From: Neoarius graeffei
Lineage: Eukaryota; Chordata; Actinopteri; Siluriformes; Ariidae
Reading direction: 5' to 3'
Assembly (NCBI RefSeq): GCF_027579695.1
Contig: NC_083572.1
Span: forward strand, 16,182,915-16,246,914
DNA: 64,000 nt
Part shown: piece by piece, positions 55,030-64,000 of the stretch
Position numbering within the stretch: position 1 is the first letter of the stretch
Layout: each line of letters opens with the position of its first letter
Notes under the pieces: model-generated
What the model saw: only the letters and a program-made list of their open reading frames with translations
The model's database searches: none
What the model was told of the DNA's origin: nothing
Program-made: the position numbers and the translations under genes

Positions 55030-56575
55030 AGTTACCTTGGGTCAGGTAGGGTTCCAATGGAAAACGTTTCGTGTCTGATTCCTTTATCATCGACCGTCGG
55101 GATCATGCTCTCTCTATCCTTTGCTCTAGTGTGTCTTGCCAGCAATGAACAACTTCTCATGTTGAGTTTTAAGATGTTCATCAGGTTAATTCTTGTATCG
55201 TATGGAGATGCTGTAGTTCCTCCTCTTGATATTTTCACCCAGTTTGCTTTTTGATTTGATCTGTTTAATAGCAAGACAGTGTACACTGGGCTTCAATTAC
55301 ATAGTATTGCAAATGGGATCAGATGTTGGTATCAGTATCGGTATCGCTGCATTCCTGTTTAAAACACTTGAAGAAAGTAATCTGTGAGGAAACATGGCGG
55401 GTTTTTTTTTTTTTTTTTGGACACTGGATTTTTAGATTATTTGAGCACTCGTGTTATCTCGAAACCCAGTCAGCCAAACCCTGCCTTGATGTTCCAGACT
55501 AACAGCATTTCTGAGCTGGAATGAATTTATCCTGCCAGCTCTTTTACACGATGGGGGGAAAGAAAAACAAAACCCAGAGTGTTAAAGGTTACTTGTCGTT
55601 ACCTTGGCAGTGGAAAAACAATTGCAAGATAGCTGTAGGAAGAATGCCGAGGATGACTGAGAGAGAGCCACAGCAAGATGAAACTACAGACGTTGCTTAC
55701 TCATGCCTCGGGTACAGTGTCTTGTTACTACAGCAGGAGCAACTGTAAATATAAGGCGCAAGGTGTGATGGTGTAAACTAACCTGCGTAACCTGTAAGTA
55801 GGAGAATCCTCTTTTTTTTTTTTTGTCTTGCTCTCATTCTTGAGTTTAGTCAAGTGTGAGTCAAGAGAGAAGTCTTAAGTGTTCGCTTAGAACGGTTAAA
55901 CAAGACCAGATACTCAATGTGTGTCTAATCAGAATCTCTCTATCGATATGCGAGTACTAAATTTATTTTTTGTCTTTTTTTTTTTTTTTTAAACACGCAA
56001 CTGTTAGTCATACATTTTCACAAATTTTTTATTTATTTTTGTTTTAAATGAGTGTCCTTTTTAACCCCATGGTGGATCCGGGTTTATATTCCTCACTCAT
56101 AATTACTTGGCTTACTTATTAGTAGAGCAATTATCGACACCGTTTCAGATTTACCAATAAAAAACAACTTTACAAAGAGGAGTTTCAGTTGCAACCATTA
56201 TTATTGGTCAATTACTCAACCAGAAGACCCCCCTCGCCCTTTGATCTTGTCGTCTGATGACCGCTCGTTACCTGAGATGGAAATTTTTTATTTTTTTTTT
56301 AAAGCACGATCAGCAATTTGAGGAAAACCCGGACATTATCATCGCATGGTGGAAACATCATGGACATGTTTTTACTGATTAAATTCACCGATATTTCATG
56401 ATCTCCTTGTCGAAACCTACTTTTTCTTACTCTTTTGTTTAACGGTCACCATTTTGTATCTAAACGCGCGTTTGAGAAGTCATATGAGGTGTCGATTAAT
56501 GATCGTTTTCACCGGTGTCCACCATTATCGACACCCTGTGGAATTAAGTGACATTTACAACTGTTAGGGTAGTAT
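55030..56575. other. No gene seen
   Basis: Unassigned, with T runs at 55400, 55812, 55978 and 56290. A GGTATCAGTATCGGTATCG stretch near 55330 looks like a transposon end. Confidence 0.45.
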
Positions 56576-56880
56576 CTCACTGGGCTGCGACAAACTGCGA
56601 ACGTCATTCACGAGAGAGTTTCAAAAGGGTCTTGAAACATTCGCGGGGCTTCTCAGTTTCCTCGCATGAGCCGCAAAGTGTCGCTCCTTCGTCCCTGAAG
56701 TTTTGAACGTGTTCAAAAAAATTTGTGCGGCAAAATTTCTCTCAAAATAGCTGCAAATGCGTCGCTGGTGTCGCAAAGCCATCGCAAACCCTTCTCGAGT
56801 CAGTTTCCGTGAGGCTTCGTCTACTTCCCTGCCTGCTGAGGGAAAGCCGGGCTGCGACAGCCTGCGACTAGTTGGTAGCT
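56576..56880. mobile_element. Foldback MITE, left half
   Basis: Aligns with 22335-22640 from AGGGTAGTATCTCACTGGGC to GCCTGCGACTAGTTGG. The right half with the mirror end is absent. Confidence 0.8.
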
Positions 56881-56909
56881 GACAGCCTACGAAGCCCGTA
56901 GCACTGAGT

Positions 56910-56950
<41 letters not shown>
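56910..56950. repeat. (CT)n microsatellite, split by a V-SINE
   Basis: The CT run ends CTCTATAT at 56950 and continues after the V-SINE at 57329 as CT then a TA run to 57378. Confidence 0.92.
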
Positions 56951-57327
56951 CTCATCTCATCTCATTATCTCTAGCCGCTTTATCCTTCTACAGGGTCGCA
57001 GGCAAGCTGGAGCCTATCCCAGCTGACTACGGGCGAAAGGCGGGGTACACCCTGGACAAGTCGCCAGGTCATCACAGGGCTGACACATAGACACAGACAA
57101 CCATTCACACTCACAATCACACCTACGGTCAATTTAGAGTCACCAGTTAACCTAACCTGCATGTCTTTGGACTGTGGGGGAAACCGGAGCACCCGGAGGA
57201 AACCCACGCGGACACGGGGAGAACATGCAAACTCCACACAGAAGGGCCCTCGCCGGCCCCGGGGCTCGAACCCAGGACCTTCTTGCTGTGAGGCAACAGC
57301 GCTAACCACTACACCACCGTGCCGCCC

Positions 57328-57328
<1 letters not shown>
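56951..57328 (-). repeat. V-SINE, young, inserted in a microsatellite
   Basis: Complete minus-strand copy. The flanks TCTCTCTCTCTATAT (about 56936-56950 and 57329-57343) look like a 15-bp target duplication, although the simple repeat makes its length uncertain. Confidence 0.94.

Positions 57329-57378
<50 letters not shown>
57329..57378. repeat. (CT)n(TA)n microsatellite
   Basis: Right half of the split compound repeat. Confidence 0.92.
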
Positions 57379-57385
<7 letters not shown>

Positions 57386-57539
57386 AAAAACCACTCTCCC
57401 CGCCCCCCTCCGATAAATTAAAATTGTTTCTGCTTAAAATGGAAACAAACTGGCAATGACGGTTGCAATCTGTGAAAAATTGCTATAATAATTCTTGAAA
57501 ACAGATGCGTACTTATTTCTTAGGTTTTTTTTGTTTGTT

Positions 57540-58165
57540 TTAAAACCTCACCCGTGACTAAGTGGGGCGAAGTATTGCAATCCGTGCAGTTTGTTTGTGT
57601 CTGTCTGTTGTTAATCTAGCGTCTAGACAGTTGCACCGATTGACTTAAAATTTTCAGGGTAGGTGGGCAATGGTTTGTAGATTAGATAACCTGATTTTTT
57701 TTTTTTTTTTTTTAATTTTGGGGGTAATCGGGTCAAGGTCACCGGAAAGGTCAATCTATTGGTCAAAATAACATTTTCCATTATAACTCAAACGGTTGCC
57801 AATAGACAGAGGTTTACTATTATGAGCATATAGGAACTCCCATATGGCCTTTCATTTGGCACCATGATCTTTGACCTTGAGTGACCATGAAAAGCCAAAC
57901 TCAAGGTCGCAGATTTTCACAGGGCTGTAACTTAGTTGATGGTAGACAGATATTTACCATTATCAACTTACAGGAAGTGCCATATGGGCTTTCATTTGGC
58001 ACCTTGAATGACTTTGAAATGTCAAACTCAAGGTCATGGATTTTCATAGGACTATAACCTGACAGCTGATGATTTGAGAAATATTGCCATTATCAACAGA
58101 GAGGTATAAAATAAGTGTTGCTGGGTGAGGTTTGTTTTGCCTGGCAACACTTGTTGGGGTTTTGT
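57540..58165. repeat. Dispersed repeat with internal ~123-bp tandem units
   Basis: It begins AAAACCTCACCCGTGAC and ends with GGGTGAGGTTTGTTTT, roughly inverted ends. Inside, CATATGGCCTTTCATTTGGCAC (57842) recurs as CATATGGGCTTTCATTTGGCAC (57971), each followed by a CAAACTCAAGGTC block at 57897 and 58022. Confidence 0.65.
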
Positions 58166-58204
58166 TTTCAAGTAGAGTTTTTAATTTGGTCCTCGGTTGG
58201 TTCA

Positions 58205-58326
58205 GCAACACGCTCCGCTGTTTTTTGTTTTTCCTCTACTCACGGAATATGAGCTGATAGCCTAGTAGTAGAGTAGCCAATCGGAGTACGCGATTGCTCA
58301 TATCCAGTGAATGTGGATAGAATAAT
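58205..58326 (-). mobile_element. Crypton-like relic, end fragment (copy 3)
   Basis: On the minus strand it matches 19484-19600: TCCACATTCACTGGATATGAGC, GATTGGCTACTCTACT and ATCAGCTCATATTC. Confidence 0.65.
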
Positions 58327-58545
58327 GGCTTATTGGTTACCATCATGCAAACTGCATGCCTAAATGGTCATGTGACTCTCAATGCTAGTATTTTGTATTT
58401 AAACATAAAATACTGGTCCATTGTATCACTGTGTTAAATCAGTTGTAGCTTTAAAACTCTGACTGTCTGTCTGGCTTTCGGATGCAGAGTGTGAGGTGAA
58501 ACCTGAGTCTTGAAACAGGGCAGCTGATTTTCCCACAGGGCATCT

Positions 58546-58604
58546 ATCTACCGTATCTATCTATCTATCTATCTATCCATCCATCCATCCATCCATCCAT
58601 CCAT
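58546..58604. repeat. (ATCT)n(ATCC)n microsatellite
   Basis: Compound tetranucleotide repeat. Confidence 0.93.
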
Positions 58605-59185
58605 GCAGATGTGTTAAGGTCCTTTCAGCTGACTTGAGTGCTTTTTGTCATCAGATTGCTGGTTAATGAGCAGAAACCTGACTTAAGGCTGGGTTTCCAC
58701 ATGGCTTTTCACAAGAGCTCACCTGCTCCTTCACTAGGCAACACGCTCTAATGGGAAATACAGGATGCAAGGGTTCAGCAAAGCACCCTGTCTCGACATA
58801 ACGAGAAGATCTGATACTGTGTTCACGCGTGCTAAGTGTAGCTAGCCTGAGGAGTTGCTTGTGAGCGTCGGGTAAACCGGAGATGAATCAGTGTCCAAAC
58901 AAGTAAACATTACTGACAATCTGCATGTCTTATTCTTTCCATCATATGAACTCGGGCTGCCTTTTTCCTCCATACTTGTGTGTGTGCACACATTGCACCT
59001 CTGACTTTGCAATGATTTTAATGGGATCATAATCAGTTATGTCTTCTGATAATAAGGTAAAAACTGTGGACTGTCTAAAGGGATAAATTGTTCCATAATA
59101 TAGGAAATGAGCAAATAAGGACTGTCTTGCTAAATGACCTTATCAACATGTAAGCAAGTTTTTCTAATTGTTTCTGAAAGCTGTG
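58605..59185. other. No gene seen
   Basis: Unassigned spacer. Confidence 0.45.
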
Positions 59186-59193
59186 GTGTATGC

Positions 59194-59901
59194 ATACATG
59201 TCAACCTATACGGAATGTCCGTATTTTATACGGATTTGAGTCAATAAACGTAGTATACGGGTGTATAAATAAAGTTATACAGATTCTTTAAAAAAACTTC
59301 AATATTTATTTAGAGCTATAATCAATTCCCACGATGATAAGAGCGCATAACATTTACAAACGTACTGTACACCACAGAAAGCACAAACAGCCAGTAAAGA
59401 GTCTTATGAAATCGTGCGTTATCTTGTGGTAGCGAGACTTCGTTCCACTTTTGATCATGCGCGCATCGCATTGCGAGAATCCCGCCAACCGGGAAATAAC
59501 ATTTTGTTTGAAAAGCGTATTTCCACCTGAGCAACTTTGACTCGCGACTGAAAAGATTCTGAATGGGCACTCCAGCAAGATCAACACAGACACTTGCTGT
59601 GACATGCAGCCTCGTGAGGTATTGGTGCAGACTGCTAAAAAAAAAAAAAGCTGTCATGGAGTACAATTCAGAACATTAGAGTGACACTTTGTGTTTTTGT
59701 CAAACATTGGAGCTTTGTATTCATTCTGAAGGTTTATTGTTATTAATATTGAATAAAAAGTAACTGGGATATATCATTGTTAATTATCATTCAAATTTTA
59801 GGTAAATTATTTTAATTTGCATCTTATAAGAATTTTATAAGGGAAATACGGATTTTGGAGGTTGGTTATACAGGTTTGATTGACCAAAGGTTGACATGTA
59901 T
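59194..59901. mobile_element. hAT-like TIR element, 708 bp
   Basis: Ends ATACATGTCAACC and GGTTGACATGTAT are perfect mirrors. An exact 8-bp duplication, GTGTATGC, lies at 59186-59193 and 59902-59909. CGGAATGTCCGTATTTTATACGG near the left and GGGAAATACGGATTTTGG near the right are sub-terminal repeats. The minus-strand frames at 59322-59666 overlap in two phases and have no known domain. Confidence 0.88.
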
Positions 59902-59909
59902 GTGTATGC

Positions 59910-60619
59910 AGCTGACTGACCGATGGGTTGTAACCAGGGCAGGAATTTCATGAGGGCCACGGCCCTCGTGCCCTCTCAATTTGGCCTTGGGCCCTTGGAA
60001 AAAATATCTGCCGTAAGGCCACAGTGGCCTTGATGCCCTACGGTTTTGTAGTCTGCCTCGTGACTGCCAATAGGCTTTATCACCACCTGCGTCTATTGAG
60101 AAAAAAAAATATCTTTTGATGACATTCTGGATTCTTATTGGGCAACTCATCAGTGGTGGATCGGACTCGAGCCTGGCATGAACTGCTCCAACGTGCTATA
60201 ATGACACCAATCTATCACCAGCCAACCAGGAGACTTAATCAAACACATCCCCCGCCCACTTGTGTCCGCGTCTGAGACGTTGAATTTTCATAGAAGGAGG
60301 GAAGAAGTTGACTGAGGTAAGACTGTGTGATAAATTAACGAACGAATAAGAGAGGAATTTCAACATATCGGGCTTAAGTTTGTTACCGTTAAATAAGCAT
60401 TGCTTGTACAGTAACGTTATGTCATTACAACGTTGACCCACTTTTAACGTGCCGAGTACAGACTGTGTAGCCGGTAATAAATGCTAATTCGCTTGCTGTC
60501 AAAAGTGCAAAGACCTTAAATTGCTCTGTGTAAATTAGAAAATGGCGCAACTTCCTCTGTAGCCGTCAACGGACAAGCACAGACTTGTCTTGAGGGTTTT
60601 TTTTTTTTTTTTTAAAAAG
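59910..60619. other. No gene seen; GGCCCT-rich stretch
   Basis: Around 59945-60010 short GGCC/GGGCCC words and GGAATTTCATGAGGGCC suggest another hAT end, without a matched partner. No coding sequence. Confidence 0.4.
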
Positions 60620-60768
60620 AGATTTTTTGGGATTTTTTCACCTTTTTTATTGGATAGGACAGTGTAGAGACAGGACAGGAAACGAGCGGGAGAGAGACGG
60701 GGAGGGGTCGGGAAATGACCTCGGGTCGGAATCGAACCCGGGTCCCCGGATTTATGGTATGGCGCCTT
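60620..60768 (-). repeat. tRNA-derived SINE family D
   Basis: Minus orientation: B-box complement GGAATCGAACC at about 60729-60739, with GGACAGTGTAGAGACAGGA in the body as in 38383-38563. The A-box end is cut at GGCGCC. Confidence 0.85.
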
Positions 60769-60993
60769 AGGAAGTGGTTTAGAACCCAAGTGTGCGAGGT
60801 CTTTCACTTTTTGAAGATCGTTTGTCAGGGGAAACTGTTTACGAAACTGGACAGCTGAAGATTGGAAAAATGTGGCCTTCTGTCGTTGTAGCTTTCCTGC
60901 CGCTAGGTTTGGCATGAGATGCTTTTCTGCTCACATCGGTTGTAAAAAGTGGTTATTCAAATTCATGTAAAGCCCCTCTGGGCTTTCTCCTCT

Positions 60994-60996
<3 letters not shown>

Positions 60997-61044
<48 letters not shown>
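60997..61044. repeat. (CT)n microsatellite
   Basis: Uninterrupted CT run. Confidence 0.94.
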
Positions 61045-61049
<5 letters not shown>

Positions 61050-61480
61050 GAACGAGGCATTTCCACCTGGACAACTTATGCTTATCGGATGCTTTTTGTC
61101 CACCGCTGGCCGAAAGGCCCGAAGGGGGATTATGTCGTGGCGATGTCTGTCTGTCCAGCTGTCCCAGGAAAGCTACTCACTTTCTGAAATCAACTCCTCT
61201 CATGATTTTTGGAGGAATTTCACAAAACTTGACAGGATTCTTTATATGTCAGTAATACGCATATTGCAATTTCGTTTAATTCGGCCACATTTTTACCAGA
61301 GTTATAGCCCTTGATTACGAAACTTGTACTTCTTGAGGGTGTATTAAGCGCTTACAGCATAGATATGGTTGCCAGTGGGGGATATTGTGCTCTCGGAGCA
61401 CTTGTTTTTGTTTTTCACACCATTCTGTGAGAACTCTAGATGGCTTGGTGCCCCCCCCAAAAAATAAATAAATAAATAAA
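61045..61480. repeat. Unnamed dispersed repeat (GGCCGAAAGGCCCGAAGGGGG type)
   Basis: The block around 61108-61160 (GGCCGAAAGGCC, GTGGCGATGTCTGTCTGTCC) looks like a known high-copy fish repeat. GGCCGAAAGGCC is palindromic. GTGCTCTCGGAGCAC at 61389 is another short palindrome. An AAAT repeat fills about 61463-61491. Confidence 0.35.
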
Positions 61481-61491
61481 TGAATAAATAA

Positions 61492-61864
61492 GGGCGGCAC
61501 GGTGGTGTAGTGGTTAGCGCTGTCGCCTCACAGCAAGAAGGTCCTGGGTTCGAGCCCCGGGGCCGGCGAGGGCCTTTCTGTGTGGAGTTTGCATGTTCTC
61601 CCCGTGTCCGCGTGGGTTTCCTCCGGGTGCTCCGGTTTCCCCCACAATCCAAAGACATGCAGGTTAGGTTAACTGGTGACACTAAATTGACTGTAGGTGT
61701 GAATGTGAGTGTGAATGGTTGTCTGTGTCTATGTGTCAGCCCTGTGATGACCTGGCGACTTGTCCAGGGTGTACCCCGCCTTTCGCCCGTAGTCAGCTGG
61801 GATAGGCTCCAGCTTGCCTGCGACCCTGTAGAAGGATAAAGCGGCTACAGATAATGAGATGAGA
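61492..61864 (+). repeat. V-SINE, young
   Basis: Complete. Target duplication TGAATAAATAA at 61481-61491 and 61865-61875. Confidence 0.95.
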
Positions 61865-61875
61865 TGAATAAATAA

Positions 61876-62760
61876 ATTCCAGTTGATCAGCAGCTTCTGA
61901 AACTTTCAAATCGCCCCATATGGTTCCAAAAAAAACCTTCATGAAATTTTTTTTTTTTTTTTCCTCTGTGTGTGAGCTGCTGCCAACAGATGATTGGACA
62001 ATTGCATGAATGAAGTGTTCCTATTAAAGTGACTAAGGAGTTCAAACGTGATCATCGCCAAATTGTGGGATTTAAATCTAAAATTCAAACTCCCCTATCA
62101 TTTTCAGTATGTTCTAAACAGCAGCCATCTCTAGTTTGGTTTAAACCTGTTTTAGTTAAACAAGTTGAACTTTTTTCCAATTAGAAGCCTTGTGCGCTCT
62201 CTCTCTCTCTCTCTCTAATCCTCTTTTCCTGATCCACATAACTGGAACGATTATAACCCCGGGTTTTACCCTCGAGTCTGGTCTCTGGCGGAGCAGTGAC
62301 ATGCTTTTTATTACCAATTTGCACTGTTACATGATGTCCTTTTACAAAAGAGCCTGTGTGGGCACCGTGGGAGTCTGGAGACGTACTGTACATACATGGC
62401 TGTCTCAGAGCAGCTATCCCATTTCAAAGCACAAAATTGTTTTATTGTGTGTTAAAGGGTTTTTACAGCTGGCCCCACATTAGGTACATGTGCACTAAAA
62501 TAATTGGTGTGGGTATGTACAGTCTGTCCATGAAACTATAGAAGGATATAATCTTAAATCAGCCGAGTGTCCATTTTCTCACTACTTTCACCCATGTTTT
62601 CGTAGTCAGATTTTTTTTTTTCCCCCTCTCTCCCCACAGTTGAGGTGCCAGGATTTATGTAAAGTCCTTTACGTACTGGATGGGGACACAAAATTGTGAT
62701 ATTTTGTGTGTGAAACTTTAACACACTGATTCTGATGCAGAATTTTAAAATGTGTCTATA
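61876..62760. other. No gene seen
   Basis: Contains a CT run at about 62198-62216 and T runs. Open frames at 62190-62483 start in the CT run and are not supported. Confidence 0.45.
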
Positions 62761-62777
62761 TATTTTGTGCTCGTTTT

Positions 62778-63050
62778 ATGCTGGTTTTACTCTCCGACCA
62801 TCATTCTCTCAAAAACGAGAAGGTTTTGGAACGGAGACCACAACAGGAAGAGTTTCATAATCTCGTTCAAATGTTGAAGCAATACCACTACAGGTTCAGA
62901 CAATATTTTCGGAGGACTGTTGTAGAGTTCAAAGCTCTCTCAGGTAGCTCCTCACCTGAGGAGACTACTGTACACACAAACTACAGTAAGACGATTTCCG
63001 ATATTTGGGCCTCACATTTATGGAAAAGCTGGAATGAATTCAGTCGATGA
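62778..63050 (+). pseudogene. PIF/Harbinger transposase N-terminal fragment
   Basis: The 90-codon frame contains EEFHNLVQMLKQYHYRFRQYF, then RRTVVEFKAL and VHTNYSKTISD. It matches in order the helical N-terminal region before the DDE_4 domain of HARBI1-like transposases (HNLVxELR...RFxxYFR...F..LL...TNYRxxI). The frame stops at 63050, before any catalytic residue. No terminal repeats were found nearby. Confidence 0.7.
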
Positions 63051-63430
63051 ATACGCCCTTTTGTCAAGCGCCGACGTAAATCTCAGTTTTCCAATACTGT
63101 ACCAGAAACCAACTTCAGGTTTGAGTCCTCGTATGCGGGGTTTGAGTGACGTTTCTTAAGTATCCGTATTTGATCGGTCACGTAATCTTTTTTTCACAGC
63201 AACAAGACGGATCCGAATTTTTTTCATCATACCGAATTTTGTTCTTGGTGTGTGTAAAGATTTAATAAGAACACTCCTTTAATGAGCTGGGGGATTTTTA
63301 TGTGACGATTTCGTCCAAAAATTCAAACTTGGTGTGCAGGGATCTGAACTGTGACCTATTGGAAAAAAAAAAAAAACAGACGAATGGACACGGGCATTTA
63401 ATTACACTGTTGAAAGTGTGGGTATTTTTT
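63051..63430. other. No gene seen
   Basis: Unassigned, with an A run near 63362. Confidence 0.45.
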
Positions 63431-63640
63431 CAAATAAACATGACTTGGATTTAGCAGGCGCTCTTAACCAGAGCAACATACAACAGGACCCTAACATACC
63501 TACAACAGTGGGGAGCAGTTGGGGGTTAGGTGCCTTGCTCAAGGGCACTTCAGTCATTCCTGCCTGTCCAGGGAATCGAACCGGCGATATTTTGGTCCTA
63601 AAGTGGCTTCTCTAACCATTGGCTTCCCTCAGAGCTGCCT
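63431..63640 (-). repeat. tRNA-derived SINE family C
   Basis: Minus orientation: tail complement GATTTAGCAGGCGCTCTTAAC at the left, GTGCCTTGCTCAAGGGCAC in the middle, B-box complement GGAATCGAACC at about 63572-63582, and head near 63615. Confidence 0.85.
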
Positions 63641-63700
63641 TTTTTTTTTAAATGCAAAAAGCTCCAGTTGGTTCCGATGTTAATTGGTGGATGTGTGGTT

Positions 63701-63872
63701 TGGTGGCATGGTGGTATAGTGGGTAGCACTGTCGCCTCATAGCGAGAAGGTTCTGGGTTTGAGCCCAGTGGCTTTCTGTGTGGAGTTTGCATGTTGTCCC
63801 CATGTCTGCGTGGGTTTCCCCCACAGTCTGAAGACATGCAGTTAGGTTAACTGGTTCCTCTATATTGTCATG
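63701..63872 (+). repeat. V-SINE, diverged 5' part
   Basis: Head GGTGGCATGGTGGTATAGTGG, core CTGTGTGGAGTTTGCATG and CCCCCACAGTCTGAAGACATGC, then lost after TTAACTGGT. It follows a family C SINE of opposite orientation. Confidence 0.85.
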
Positions 63873-64000
63873 GGTACGCAGAAAGCAACTGGCCACCATA
63901 CTGCTGCAATTCTGACCAAATCAATCAAACATGGTTCGTCTCGAACCCAGATTGGGCTCAATAGTGACGACGAGCACAATCCAAAAGTGAATTGAGCACA

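Noticed and set aside
60949-61314. Ser/Leu-rich ORF of 121 codons
   Set aside because: Its first third is a CT microsatellite, and the rest belongs to a dispersed repeat.

Overview
The window looks like vertebrate nuclear DNA, most likely from a teleost fish. It is AT-rich, intron-scale and gene-poor. It is crowded with V-SINE (DANA/Mermaid-type) copies, Tc1/mariner, hAT, Harbinger-type and CACTA-type elements, and simple repeats. The common V-SINE subfamily, with its GATGAGATGAGATG tail, makes me think of catfish or their relatives, but that is a guess from memory. All gene and family names below rest on motifs read by eye; no database search was run.

Host genes: one is convincing, a single-exon MYADM-family (MARVEL) membrane protein at 23909-24781 (+). 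A possible 5' exon of a second, unidentified gene lies at 34885-34955, with a good splice acceptor, a good donor and an ATG.

1-7.7 kb: old SINE pieces in both orientations, a Crypton-like exon relic and unassigned AT-rich DNA. 7678-12965: a complete Ty3/gypsy chromovirus-type LTR retrotransposon on the minus strand. It has 481-bp LTRs differing by about one base, a 5-bp target duplication, open gag and pol, a -1 slippery site between them and a C-terminal chromodomain. It lacks a tRNA primer site. Instead, an 11-nt tract one base after the 5' LTR is exactly complementary to an 11-nt tract 31 nt downstream of the TATA box, as expected for Tf1/sushi-type self-priming. 13-16.9 kb: a foldback and tandem-duplicated element, then a Tc1-like relic split by a THAP-bearing ISL2EU-like element whose interior is a GC-rich 56-bp minisatellite inside a long inverted repeat.

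18-31 kb: a Tc1 pseudogene, a foldback MITE, the MYADM gene, several SINEs, and a Tc1 element (27408-30694) carrying a CACTA-like and a Harbinger-like insertion. 31-35 kb: a chimeric SINE, two V-SINEs in the same orientation, a TIR element and the candidate exon. 35-64 kb: mostly nested transposons (Tc1 > Harbinger > palindromic hAT; Tc1 > V-SINE; mariner > TTAA-type > hAT; BED-hAT > TTF-hAT), young V-SINEs with clean target duplications, and a Harbinger transposase fragment near 62.8 kb.

Nothing here resembles a new multi-gene system. The strongest signal is the compact, apparently recent, self-primed chromovirus and its unusual tRNA-like, hairpin-forming U5.
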